Part shown: piece after piece, positions 25,056 to 32,920 of the stretch
Layout: each line of letters starts with the position of its first letter
How positions within the stretch are numbered: position 1 is the stretch's first letter
Assembly (NCBI GenBank): GCA_007129055.1
Contig: SKWE01000084.1
Location: forward strand, 1-36,836
Direction: 5' to 3'
Source: Syntrophomonadaceae bacterium
Lineage (GTDB): Bacteria > Bacillota > Dethiobacteria > DTU022
Length of the DNA: 36,836 bases
Position numbers and translations under genes: made by a program
Notes under the pieces: model-generated
The model's input: only the letters and a program-made list of their open reading frames with translations
Databases searched by the model: none
What the model was told of the DNA's origin: nothing

Positions 25056-26525
25056 CTACTCTTTAGTTTTCATCCCGGCCAGCTTTCTGACAATCTCCTT
25101 CTTTGCTTCAATATCGTATTGCGACGTAATTGCTATCTGCTCCATAACCGGAGATCCCCCACCGTGAAAAGCCCCGTAAAGCATGGAGCCAGATGAACCA
25201 GACAAGGCAAAATCAACAAAACTGAGCCAGAACTTAATCTGCTCTTCCATCGGTATATCAGGATTACGCTTAATATACTTTTCGAGTATATCTTTAGTTT
25301 CGGGATTAATCAGATCTTTTTCATAGGGGAATGTAGCAGGCATACCTCCTGCAATATTGCAAAGAATCTCCTGTTCATGAAAAACTGCTTCACCACTCAG
25401 ACATCTACCCACGTTGGCGTAAATAGAATGGGGGATGCAGTTGCCAGGGCCATAAGGAAGAAATCCCATTCCCGGGATATAAACTTCGGGTTTTCCAAGG
25501 GCGGAAGAAGTATACCCGGCAGCATAACCAAGTTCACCAACCATAATCAACTCGGATAACATTTCACGAACGTGCGGTGTTTTCTCGATTCCGTTAATCT
25601 CTGCGGCCAGGGCGGCAAGGCCGATGACATAGTCTAGCATTGCAGGTTTGCACCCTGAATATGAGTGACGGTGGAAAAGGGCAAATAGTAGGGCAGCAAC
25701 TCCCCCATGTTCCGTCTCCCCGCACGTGTAAACCCATTCCCATGGAATAAAACAATCTTCAAAGATAATATATGAATCTGTATAACCTATCTCCATTCCC
25801 CGCTGGTAATGTTCTCTTTTGCGCAGGTTATGAAAATGCACGATCTGTTTAACACCATCGTGGTCTGCAGGAACAGAAAAAGCCAGGGCATATTCTTTTT
25901 CATTATGCTTTAAGGCACGTGTTGGAACTACAAGGATTTCATCAGCTATGGAAGCTTCAGATATATGAACCTTTGAACCACGAACAACGATACCGTCACT
26001 TTTTTCTTCAACCACACGGACATACATGTCAGGGTCGCTTTGTTCAGAAGGCCTTTTTAATCTTTCACCTTTTACGTCTGTCTGGGCACAGCAGCCAACC
26101 AGGTCTTCATTCTGAAACCTTTCTAAAAACTTAAGCCAGTTGTCATGATAGGCAGTTTTTGGCTCAGGTGATTGCTGCGCCATGTAGGAGACTGCATGTA
26201 TAGCATTGGCAGCATCGGTTCCCATGCAGCGCTGTATGCACTGGCCCACCTTGTTGCAGAGGTAGCGAGTCATATCTTGCTTTTTATGCAGATCATCCGG
26301 TCCCTGGTGGATATGTGTAAAGCGGTTTATAGTATTACCCGTCAGGTGAGAAGTGGCAGTGCATAGATCCCTGCCTTCAGGATCAAGGGCTGCATCAAAT
26401 GTCAACCCCATAACATTTAAAGCAGGTTCCTGTCTTTCATCCAGGCGGTCGATCTTTTCTCCGTTAGCGTAAAGGTTGCGGTTCATTTTCGATAGGCGCT
26501 TAAAATATTCATCTCGTGTTATCAT
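25056..26525 (-). CDS. abfD: 4-hydroxybutyryl-CoA dehydratase / vinylacetyl-CoA isomerase
   Basis: FAD and 4Fe-4S enzyme of 489 residues, of the 4-hydroxyphenylacetate 3-hydroxylase fold. It dehydrates 4-hydroxybutyryl-CoA to crotonyl-CoA by a ketyl-radical mechanism and can isomerise vinylacetyl-CoA. All four cluster ligands known from the Clostridium aminobutyricum enzyme (Cys99, Cys103, His292, Cys299) have counterparts at the same spacing: Cys96 and Cys100 in GQCIQRC, and His285 and Cys292 in HRHSYSGC. This separates it from the monooxygenase members, which lack the cluster. The minus-strand GGGAGGAA before the ATG is a strong ribosome site. It diverges from a sigma-54 activator and lies near an iron alcohol dehydrogenase that could make or use 4-hydroxybutyrate. 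Confidence 0.93.
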   Translation of the reverse strand: MITRDEYFKRLSKMNRNLYANGEKIDRLDERQEPALNVMGLTFDAALDPEGRDLCTATSHLTGNTINRFTHIHQGPDDLHKKQDMTRYLCNKVGQCIQRCMGTDAANAIHAVSYMAQQSPEPKTAYHDNWLKFLERFQNEDLVGCCAQTDVKGERLKRPSEQSDPDMYVRVVEEKSDGIVVRGSKVHISEASIADEILVVPTRALKHNEKEYALAFSVPADHDGVKQIVHFHNLRKREHYQRGMEIGYTDSYIIFEDCFIPWEWVYTCGETEHGGVAALLFALFHRHSYSGCKPAMLDYVIGLAALAAEINGIEKTPHVREMLSELIMVGELGYAAGYTSSALGKPEVYIPGMGFLPYGPGNCIPHSIYANVGRCLSGEAVFHEQEILCNIAGGMPATFPYEKDLINPETKDILEKYIKRNPDIPMEEQIKFWLSFVDFALSGSSGSMLYGAFHGGGSPVMEQIAITSQYDIEAKKEIVRKLAGMKTKE

Positions 26526-26740
26526 CCAGGCTTATTCCTCCCACAACTGAAATTTAATAGCAGAGTAAATAACAATAATTTTCTAATATTTAAAATTATA
26601 ACATCAACCTGTTCTTAATGCTACCTGAAAATTAAGAGCCATATGCAGATCAGGATGGATGACCGGTTGCATAGTTTTAGACGGTGCTATAAAATCAAAA
26701 ATAAGTTTGAATATACTAATTTCCCTGGGGTGAAAAGCTA
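26526..26740. other. Divergent intergenic region between abfD and the activator gene
   Basis: An AT-rich 215-bp region with no ORF of note. On the minus strand, a TATAAT (plus-strand 26595-26600) could be a -10 box for abfD, but no good -35 lies 16-18 bp away. No minus-strand GG-N10-GC element for sigma-54 was found. On the plus strand there is one sigma-54-like element, listed separately. Confidence 0.4.
26656..26671 (+). promoter_or_regulatory. Possible sigma-54 promoter before the activator gene
   Basis: TGGATGACCGGTTGCA has the invariant GG (26657-26658) and GC (26669-26670) separated by exactly 10 nt, with the TTGCA half perfect and the TGGCAC half matched only at TGG. It would start transcription near 26682, about 60 nt before the activator ATG. 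That would imply autoregulation. Confidence 0.4.
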
Positions 26741-28129
26741 ATGGAAAAGGATGAATTATCATCCCTGGCAGGCGATGGTAAAAATAAACTTTTATTGCAG
26801 ACAATTATCGATTCTTTATCCGATGCTGTATCTGTAGTTGATGAAAATGGTATAGGGATTATGATAAACCGTGCCTATACCCGTATTACCGGAATGACAG
26901 AAGAACAGGTATTACGAAAACCCGCTACAGTTGATATTGCTGAAGGGGAAAGTGTTCATATGAGGGTTCTGCAAACGAAAAAACCGATTAAGGGAGTCAG
27001 AATGAAGGTGGGGCCTTTCAGGCGTGAAGTTATTGTTTCCTGTGAACCACTGATCATAAACGGGGAGCTGAAAGGCAGTGTAGGTGTAATTCATGATATC
27101 TCAGAGCTGCGCAGGGTCATGGAGGAACTGGAGAGAACTAGGAAGTTAGTTAGAAAATTAGAGTCGCGCTATACCTTTGACGATATAATCGGTAACAGCG
27201 AACAGATAAAGAAAACTATTGAGCGGGCGAGTCATGCTGCCGCTACACCGGTTTCTGTTTTACTGCGGGGAGAAAATGGAACTGGGAAAGAACTGTTTGC
27301 ACATGCCATTCATCATGCCAGCGATCGATCAGAAAAACCTTTTATCAGGGTCAATTGCGCTTCTTTAACCGACACCCTGCTCGAGAGTGAACTTTTTGGT
27401 TATGCTGACGGAGCTTTTACAGGGGCCAAGAAAGGCGGTAGGAAGGGTTATTTTGAAGAAGCAGAGGGGGGCACTTTATTTCTTGATGAAATAGGCGCAA
27501 TGAATCTTGAAGCACAGGCCCGACTTCTACGTGCTCTCCAGGAAGGAGAAATAATCAGGGTTGGTGAATCACGAACGCGCAGGATTGATGTTAGGATAAT
27601 CGCCGCTACAAATTCTGACCTGGAGAAAATGGTTGAAAAAGAACATTTTCGTAAAGATCTTTATTATCGCCTTAATGTATTTCCAATAGACATGCCCCCA
27701 TTAAGGGATATTAAAAGTGATATACCACTTTTTGTTAATCACTTTTTAGCACGATTTGCACAGGAATATGGTAGAACGGTTGTAGATATTTCCACTGCAG
27801 CAACCAGGCGTCTTAAAGATTATGATTGGCCGGGGAACGTTCGCGAGCTTCAAAATGTAATTTCACGCGCCCTGATCAACTTGGAACGCGAAGAAACAAT
27901 AATTGAAGAGAAACATTTAATTATGCCTTTTACAAAAACAGAAGGAACAGTCGAGTCATATGAAGAACCGCTAACAGGTTCTTTAAGAGAAATGCATTTA
28001 ACCTGGGAAAGAAATATTTTACTCCAGGCGTTACAGGAAGCGGAGGGTAATAAAGCTGAAGCAGCTAGAAGGCTTGATATTTCAATTCGTAATTTATACA
28101 ACAAATTGCACCAGCACAAGCTGGTCTAG
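26741..28129 (+). CDS. Sigma-54-dependent transcriptional activator with PAS domain
   Basis: Bacterial enhancer-binding protein of 462 residues. A PAS sensor spans roughly 18-120 (LQTIIDSLSDAVSVVDENG to VIHDISELR), followed by a short coiled coil (about 122-142). The AAA+ domain covers about 147-375, with Walker A GENGTGKE (177-184), the sigma-54-contacting GAFTGA loop (224-229) and Walker B GTLFLDE (244-250). A Fis-type helix-turn-helix closes the protein (NKAEAARRLDISIRNLYNKL). The GAFTGA loop is intact, so it should act on sigma-54. It has no phosphoreceiver domain; a metabolite or redox signal read by PAS is likely. The best nearby target is the -24/-12 promoter before the oxidoreductase operon. 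GGGGTGA precedes the ATG. Confidence 0.92.
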   Translation: MEKDELSSLAGDGKNKLLLQTIIDSLSDAVSVVDENGIGIMINRAYTRITGMTEEQVLRKPATVDIAEGESVHMRVLQTKKPIKGVRMKVGPFRREVIVSCEPLIINGELKGSVGVIHDISELRRVMEELERTRKLVRKLESRYTFDDIIGNSEQIKKTIERASHAAATPVSVLLRGENGTGKELFAHAIHHASDRSEKPFIRVNCASLTDTLLESELFGYADGAFTGAKKGGRKGYFEEAEGGTLFLDEIGAMNLEAQARLLRALQEGEIIRVGESRTRRIDVRIIAATNSDLEKMVEKEHFRKDLYYRLNVFPIDMPPLRDIKSDIPLFVNHFLARFAQEYGRTVVDISTAATRRLKDYDWPGNVRELQNVISRALINLEREETIIEEKHLIMPFTKTEGTVESYEEPLTGSLREMHLTWERNILLQALQEAEGNKAEAARRLDISIRNLYNKLHQHKLV

Positions 28130-28173
28130 GTAAAGAATTATGAATTACAAAAATAACAGGAGGATTAAACTAA

Positions 28174-29337
28174 ATGCAAAAAATATTTAGGATGCCGCCG
28201 ACAGTAATTACCGGAGCAGGGTCTGCTGGTCACACAGGAAGCGAAATTAAGAAAATGGGCGTTAAAAAAGCTTTGATTATTACGGATAAGGTTATTGTGG
28301 AAATTGGCGCTTTGAAAAGCATTGAAGATTCATTAAAAGAAAATGGGATTAGCTATTCTGTTTTTGACGATATACCTACAGAGCCTACGGTTGAATATGT
28401 TGATAAAGGCATTAAAGCATACAGGAATGACAAATGTGATTGCCTGCTTGCTATAGGGGGTGGCAGTGCAATTGATACTGCCAAGGCAATTTCTGTAATG
28501 TTGACGAATGAAGGCGAAATATCAGATTATATGGGCCTTGATAAAATAAAAAATAGCGGTGTGCCTTTAATTGCTGTTCCTACCACTGCCGGAACAGGCA
28601 GTGAAGTTACTATATTTACAATTATCACCGACACACATAATGATGTTAAGATGCTAATTGGTGGCGGCCTTTTGATGCCCCAGGTTGCTATAGCGGATCC
28701 GCTGCTGACCATTTCAATGCCACCGGCGTTAACAGCAGCTACAGGTATGGATGCCCTGTGTCATGCAATAGAAGCCTACGTTTCTCTAAAAGCGAATCCT
28801 TTAAGTGATATATTTGCTCTTTCAGCAATCGAGTTGTTATCGGATTTCCTGAGGGCTGCCTGGGCCAATGGCAATAACCTGGAAGCGAGAGAAAAAGTTA
28901 TGATAGCATCGTTGAAAGCCGGAGTTGCCTTTACCAACTCGTCTGTTACCCTGGTGCACGGAATGTCCAGGCCGATCGGAGCAAATTTTCATGTTCCCCA
29001 TGGTTTATCCAACGCAGTTTTACTGACAACTGTTATGGAATATAGTTTAATGGCAAATCCGGAAAGATACGCAAAAATTTCCGAAACTATGGGATTTAAT
29101 ACTTATGGATTAAACGTTCTTGAAGCTGCAAAGCTTTCTGTTGATGCCGTAAAAGATCTCGTCCGGGATATCAAGATTCCTTCAATGCAAGAACTCGGGA
29201 TTGAAGAATCAAGACTAATTGAGAAAGCGCCCAAAATGGCGGAAGCCGCAATAAAAAGTGGCAGCCCTGGCAATAACCCACGACAGGTAACAAAAGAAGA
29301 TATAATAAATTTATATAAAGCAGCATATTCTAGTTAA
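28174..29337 (+). CDS. Iron-containing (group III) alcohol dehydrogenase, possibly 4-hydroxybutyrate dehydrogenase
   Basis: NAD(P)-dependent alcohol dehydrogenase of 387 residues, normal for the family. The dinucleotide loop GGGSAIDTAKA begins at 95, PTTAGTGSE follows, and the metal ligands are Asp193 and His197 (GMDALCHAIEAY), His262 (LVHGMSRPIG) and His276 (HVPHGLSN). The family covers ethanol, butanol, 1,3-propanediol, lactaldehyde and 4-hydroxybutyrate dehydrogenases, and sequence alone does not fix the substrate. Being next to abfD and the activator makes succinate semialdehyde/4-hydroxybutyrate conversion the best contextual guess. It is 44 nt after the activator gene with ACAGGAGG before the ATG, and is followed by a strong terminator. 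Confidence 0.88.
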   Translation: MQKIFRMPPTVITGAGSAGHTGSEIKKMGVKKALIITDKVIVEIGALKSIEDSLKENGISYSVFDDIPTEPTVEYVDKGIKAYRNDKCDCLLAIGGGSAIDTAKAISVMLTNEGEISDYMGLDKIKNSGVPLIAVPTTAGTGSEVTIFTIITDTHNDVKMLIGGGLLMPQVAIADPLLTISMPPALTAATGMDALCHAIEAYVSLKANPLSDIFALSAIELLSDFLRAAWANGNNLEAREKVMIASLKAGVAFTNSSVTLVHGMSRPIGANFHVPHGLSNAVLLTTVMEYSLMANPERYAKISETMGFNTYGLNVLEAAKLSVDAVKDLVRDIKIPSMQELGIEESRLIEKAPKMAEAAIKSGSPGNNPRQVTKEDIINLYKAAYSS

Positions 29338-29363
29338 AATAATAAGGATAAGTTATATCGTAG

Positions 29364-29398
29364 CCCCTGGTTAACGCAAACCGGGGGTTTTTATTTTA
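29364..29398 (+). terminator. Rho-independent terminator after the alcohol dehydrogenase gene
   Basis: CCCCTGGTT (29364-29372) pairs with AACCGGGGG (29379-29387) over 9 bp with one G-U pair and a 6-nt loop. TTTTTATTTTA follows at 29388-29398. It separates the activator/dehydrogenase unit from the oxidoreductase operon. Confidence 0.88.
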
Positions 29399-29443
29399 TA
29401 AAGTTATTGATACAAGTCAGTCCGATGCTAGAAAAGTGAAACA

Positions 29444-29459
29444 TGGTACGATAATTGCA
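29444..29459 (+). promoter_or_regulatory. Sigma-54 (-24/-12) promoter for the 2-oxoacid oxidoreductase operon
   Basis: TGGTACGATAATTGCA matches the sigma-54 consensus TGGCACG-N4-TTGCW with a single change (C to T) and the exact 10-nt spacing between GG (29445-29446) and GC (29457-29458). The start would be near 29470, leaving a leader of about 180 nt before the first gene. A sigma-54 activator is encoded 1.3 kb upstream. No sigma-A-like promoter of similar quality was noticed in this gap. Confidence 0.72.
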
Positions 29460-29648
29460 AATATTTAATAGAGAAAAACAAATTTTGAACTTAAGCGTCG
29501 GTCCGGAGCAGATGTTTTAATGATTGCCCAGTGTATGATCTATAAGCCAGTGAAAGCGAGAGTCCACTTAATTGCAGGCAGCTAAGCATGCAATATATTG
29601 CAGGCAAACAATTACATCATGCATAATCTTGCAAGGGAGGGGTAAGGT
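29460..29648 (+). other. Untranslated leader of the oxidoreductase operon with palindrome and direct repeat
   Basis: This leader holds a perfect 14-nt palindrome TGCAATATATTGCA (29589-29602), overlapped by the second copy of a 10-bp direct repeat ATTGCAGGCA (29571-29580 and 29597-29606). A 21-codon frame (29520-29585, ATG start, weak GGAG 11 nt upstream) is present but has no support beyond being open. The palindrome could be an operator or a processing or structure element. I recognise no known riboswitch here. Confidence 0.4.
29635..29642 (+). promoter_or_regulatory. Ribosome-binding site deciding the gamma-subunit TTG start
   Basis: GGGAGGGG lies 6 nt before TTG 29649. The first ATG in frame (29661) would be 18 nt away, too far. 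Confidence 0.6.
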
Positions 29649-30239
29649 TTGGAAAATGAAATGCTGGAGTTTAGGATACACGGCAGGGGCGGACAGGGAA
29701 TTGTTGTTGCTGCTGCGATCTTTGCCGAAGCAGTTTTTATGGAGGGTTATTATGCCAGGGCTTTTTCACTTTTCGGAGCGGAAAGAAGGGGTGCCCCGGT
29801 TACGGCTTTTATCAGGGCGGGAAAAAACAGGCTTATGCCCCGCAGCAGGGTGTATCACCCCGATTATGTAGCAATCTTTGATTCGACCATGACCGGCGCT
29901 TCGCTTGTTTCCGGATTAAAGAAGAGTGGAACATTACTGTTGAACAGTAAAAATGACTTTAAAAATAGCTTATTTAAAGATATCCCCAGGGACATGGATA
30001 TTAAAACATTTTTTGTGGATGCTACCGACATAGCCTGGAAGCATAACCTGGCGATAGGCAGTTTCCCAATGGTAAACACGGTGATGCTCGGAGCAATGGC
30101 GCATAACAGCGGCATGGCTTCACTGGACAGTTTAGTCGAGTCAATCCGGAAGAGAGTTTCAGCAAGGCTGGAAGAAAATATTGCAGCAGTTAAAGAAGGA
30201 TTCGAGAGTGTAAAGGAGGTGGGAAGTTTTGTTAACTGA
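29649..30239 (+). CDS. porC: 2-oxoacid:ferredoxin oxidoreductase gamma subunit (TTG start)
   Basis: Gamma domain/subunit of pyruvate-type 2-oxoacid oxidoreductases (196 residues, typical). IHGRGGQGIVVAAAIFAEA near the N-terminus is the family hallmark that helps bind CoA, and FSLFGAERRGAPVTAFIR and ANTVMLGA-like segments follow. TTG 29649 is used because of the preceding GGGAGGGG. It is the first gene of a four-gene operon (gamma, GltD-ferredoxin fusion, alpha, beta) behind a sigma-54 promoter. It overlaps the next gene by 11 nt. The likely substrate is pyruvate, given the malic enzyme and fumarase downstream, but other 2-oxoacids are possible. Confidence 0.92.
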   Translation: MENEMLEFRIHGRGGQGIVVAAAIFAEAVFMEGYYARAFSLFGAERRGAPVTAFIRAGKNRLMPRSRVYHPDYVAIFDSTMTGASLVSGLKKSGTLLLNSKNDFKNSLFKDIPRDMDIKTFFVDATDIAWKHNLAIGSFPMVNTVMLGAMAHNSGMASLDSLVESIRKRVSARLEENIAAVKEGFESVKEVGSFVN

Positions 30240-31776
30240 TACAGTGCAACATGAAAAACCATGTTACTCATGTGGCTTTGAACCAAGCACGGCAAATAAA
30301 ACAGGGGATTGGAGATTTCTAACACCTGAAAAGAGGAGCAGGCTTTCGCCCTGTCGGCAGGATTGCCTGCTTGATGGAGAAATACCACAGTGGATGGAAG
30401 CAGTAAAGCAGGAAAAGTGGGAAGAGGCCTGGGATATAGTAAGCAGATATAATCCATTTCCCGCGATAACTGGATATGTATGCTATCATCCATGCAGCGA
30501 TAACTGTAACAGGGGGGAACTCGACCAGGGTATTGCCATTGAAGAAGTTGAAAAGGCAATTGGCGAGTGGCGATTAAACAATATTAAGCCACAGCAAAAA
30601 CTTGTAAAACTTAAAGGACGGGTTGGAGTTGTAGGTTCCGGACCGGCTGGTTTAAGCTGTGCTTATTATCTTAACAAAGCAGGTTATGAAGTAACAATAT
30701 ATGAAAGAACAGCCTTAATTGGTGGCATGCTTGCTCTTGGAATACCGGAATATCGCTTGCCCCGAAATATACTTTCCAGGGAACTAAATTTTTTAGAAGA
30801 AGAAGGTGTTCGCTTCATAGAAAGCTGCTCCATAGGAAATGACTATGACCTTTGCCAGCTATACGAAGAGTTTGACAGTGTTTTTCTGGCAACTGGCGCC
30901 TGGAAGCCCCGCAGAGCATTTATTCCCGGTGAAGAAGATAGAAAAGTATACAACGCCCTGGATTTTCTCAGCGCGATAAATAGTGGGGAGAAAATTGAAA
31001 TATCTGATCCGGTAATTGTCATCGGTGGGGGAAATGCAGCAATTGACAGTGCCCGATCTGCCTTAAGGCTTAAAGGGATAAACCATGTCAGCCTGGTTTA
31101 CAGGCGCAGCCGGGCTGAAATGCCGGCGAACCAGGAAGAAGTAGAAGCAGCAGAGCGAGAAGGCGTGGAAATGGTTTTCAACGCTTTGCCCAGGGAAATA
31201 GAAAAAGAAGAGCAAACTATAAAGGGCTTGCTGTTTGATTACTGCAAGACTGATTTGAACGGTCTTTCAATTGACAGGAGCCGCTCTTTTAGCAAAGGCT
31301 GCGGAACTGTTATTATGGCTCTTGGGCAGCAGGCAGATCTCTCTTTATTCTGTAATGTTGAAAGTAACGTGTCTTTATTTGCCGGGGGTGACCTGGTTAC
31401 AGGACCGTCAACTGTCCCCGAGGCTATTAGAGCAGGTAGGGTTGCAGCATACAGTATAATTTCAGAACTTGAAGGTTCTCCAGCACCGAAACTGATGCTT
31501 CCTGAACAACCTGTTGTAACATTTGAAGAACTGAACCTGGCTACAAAGCTTAATGTAAAGATGCAGCACAGAGAAGAGACGCCAGCATTGGAAGCATCTC
31601 GATGCCTTGGTTGCGGAACCTGCAATTCATGCGGAACATGCTTTGTCTTTTGCCCTGATATGGCTGTTGACATAATTAATGGCCGATATGAACTTAACCT
31701 TGATTATTGCAAAGGTTGTGGAATTTGTGTCAAAGAATGTCCGGCCCAGGCGCTGGTAATGGAAGGAGGTAGATAG
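30229..31776 (+). CDS. GltD-like NAD(P)/FAD oxidoreductase fused to a 2[4Fe-4S] ferredoxin delta domain
   Basis: A 515-residue electron-transfer subunit. The N-terminal Fe-S helical domain resembles that of GltD and dihydropyrimidine dehydrogenase (Cys42, Cys46, Cys85, Cys89, Cys93), with an additional CxxC at Cys12/Cys15. The FAD loop VVGSGPAGLS starts at 134, the NAD(P) loop VIGGGNAAIDSA is near 265, and GGDLVTGPSTVPEAIRAGR closes the flavin site. The C-terminal PorD-like ferredoxin has cluster motifs Cys465-468-471-475 and Cys494-497-500-504, plus two extra cysteines (459, 462). Phenylglyoxylate:NAD+ oxidoreductase contains a comparable flavoprotein subunit. The enzyme probably passes 2-oxoacid electrons to NAD(P)+. 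TTG start with AAGGAGGTGGG upstream. Confidence 0.88.
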   Translation: MLTDTVQHEKPCYSCGFEPSTANKTGDWRFLTPEKRSRLSPCRQDCLLDGEIPQWMEAVKQEKWEEAWDIVSRYNPFPAITGYVCYHPCSDNCNRGELDQGIAIEEVEKAIGEWRLNNIKPQQKLVKLKGRVGVVGSGPAGLSCAYYLNKAGYEVTIYERTALIGGMLALGIPEYRLPRNILSRELNFLEEEGVRFIESCSIGNDYDLCQLYEEFDSVFLATGAWKPRRAFIPGEEDRKVYNALDFLSAINSGEKIEISDPVIVIGGGNAAIDSARSALRLKGINHVSLVYRRSRAEMPANQEEVEAAEREGVEMVFNALPREIEKEEQTIKGLLFDYCKTDLNGLSIDRSRSFSKGCGTVIMALGQQADLSLFCNVESNVSLFAGGDLVTGPSTVPEAIRAGRVAAYSIISELEGSPAPKLMLPEQPVVTFEELNLATKLNVKMQHREETPALEASRCLGCGTCNSCGTCFVFCPDMAVDIINGRYELNLDYCKGCGICVKECPAQALVMEGGR

Positions 31777-31777
31777 T

Positions 31778-32920
31778 ATGGCATACGAAATGTTAAGCGG
31801 CAGTCAGGCTGCGGCTGCAGCAGTCCAACGGGCGAATGTTGACCTTGTAGCGGCTTATCCTATAACACCCCAAACCGCCATAGTTGAAACCCTGGCTAAT
31901 TTTGAGGCAAAGGGAGAACTGGGCGGAGATTTTGTAAGTGTTGAATCAGAATATGCAGCACTGGCCTGTTGTTATGGTGCAGCTGCAGCCGGTGCAAGAG
32001 TGTTTACCGCAACAGCGTCACACGGCCTTGCCTACATGCACGAAGTTATTCATTGGTGCAGCGGAGCCAGGGTGCCGGTAGTAATGGTAAACGTTAATCG
32101 CGCAATTGGCGCTCCATGGTGCCTTGATCCAGACCAGGGCGATAGTCTTAGCCAACGGGATACCGGGTGGATGCAGATCTACTGTTCCGGAGCCCAGGAG
32201 GTATTTGATACTGTTTTGCAGGCTTATGTGTTGAGTGAAGAACTCCTGCTACCCTGCCTGGTCGTATTTGATGGCTTTTATATATCTCACACATATGAAG
32301 CCGTTGATGTGCCTGAAAAAGAGAAAACGCTTGAATTTGTGGGTGAAAAGAAGTTTAAGGCGCAGGTAATACCCGGAGCACCTGCCAACCTGCATGGTTT
32401 AACAACTGGCGACAACCAGATATTACTTGTTAAGAATCGCCATGAAACCATGATTAAAGCTATAGATTTATTTAAAGATGTTAACAAAAAATATGAAGAA
32501 TTTTTTGGACGAAGTTACAAGGTAGTGGATAGTGTAATACCACCAGGTTCTACTACTGTTTTTATGGCAGCAGGAGCCACGGTTGAAACTATTCGCTGGG
32601 CGCTTCCTGAACTTGACGATTGTGGCTTGATCCAGTTAAGGATGTTTCGTCCTTATCCGGCGGAAGAGCTTTGTGCCATTCTTGAAGCGCACGAGGTTGA
32701 AAGAGTTATTGTCGTTGACAGGAACTGCTCGGTAGGTATGGGCGGTATATTTTCGCAGGAATTGAGAGCCGCTCTGTATAAAATGGAAAAACCACCGGTG
32801 GTTGAGGATCTTATTTTGGCTGGTGGAATAGATTTAACTGTTGAGATGCTGCACAAAGCATTAGAACCTGTAAATGAAGATAGGCTAACAGATCAGAAAT
32901 GGGGGGTTGATGTGCGATGA
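31778..32920 (+). CDS. porA: 2-oxoacid:ferredoxin oxidoreductase alpha subunit
   Basis: Alpha subunit of 380 residues, normal for four-subunit pyruvate-type enzymes. YPITPQT at 27-33 is the thiamine-diphosphate/substrate motif. VESEYAALACCYGAAAAGAR, NVNRAIGAPW and SLSQRDTGWMQIY match the pyruvate branch, although the stretch CLDPDQG replaces the common NIWNDH form, so specificity is not certain. The C-terminal transketolase-like domain (IQLRMFRPYPAEEL, VVDRN) is complete. AAGGAGG lies in the end of the preceding gene. It overlaps the beta subunit by 4 nt, which indicates coupled translation. Confidence 0.93.
   Translation: MAYEMLSGSQAAAAAVQRANVDLVAAYPITPQTAIVETLANFEAKGELGGDFVSVESEYAALACCYGAAAAGARVFTATASHGLAYMHEVIHWCSGARVPVVMVNVNRAIGAPWCLDPDQGDSLSQRDTGWMQIYCSGAQEVFDTVLQAYVLSEELLLPCLVVFDGFYISHTYEAVDVPEKEKTLEFVGEKKFKAQVIPGAPANLHGLTTGDNQILLVKNRHETMIKAIDLFKDVNKKYEEFFGRSYKVVDSVIPPGSTTVFMAAGATVETIRWALPELDDCGLIQLRMFRPYPAEELCAILEAHEVERVIVVDRNCSVGMGGIFSQELRAALYKMEKPPVVEDLILAGGIDLTVEMLHKALEPVNEDRLTDQKWGVDVR

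Noticed and set aside
29520..29585. A 21-codon ORF in the oxidoreductase leader.
   Set aside because: The ribosome site is weak and too far away (GGAG, 11 nt), and there is no similarity to any peptide I recognise.
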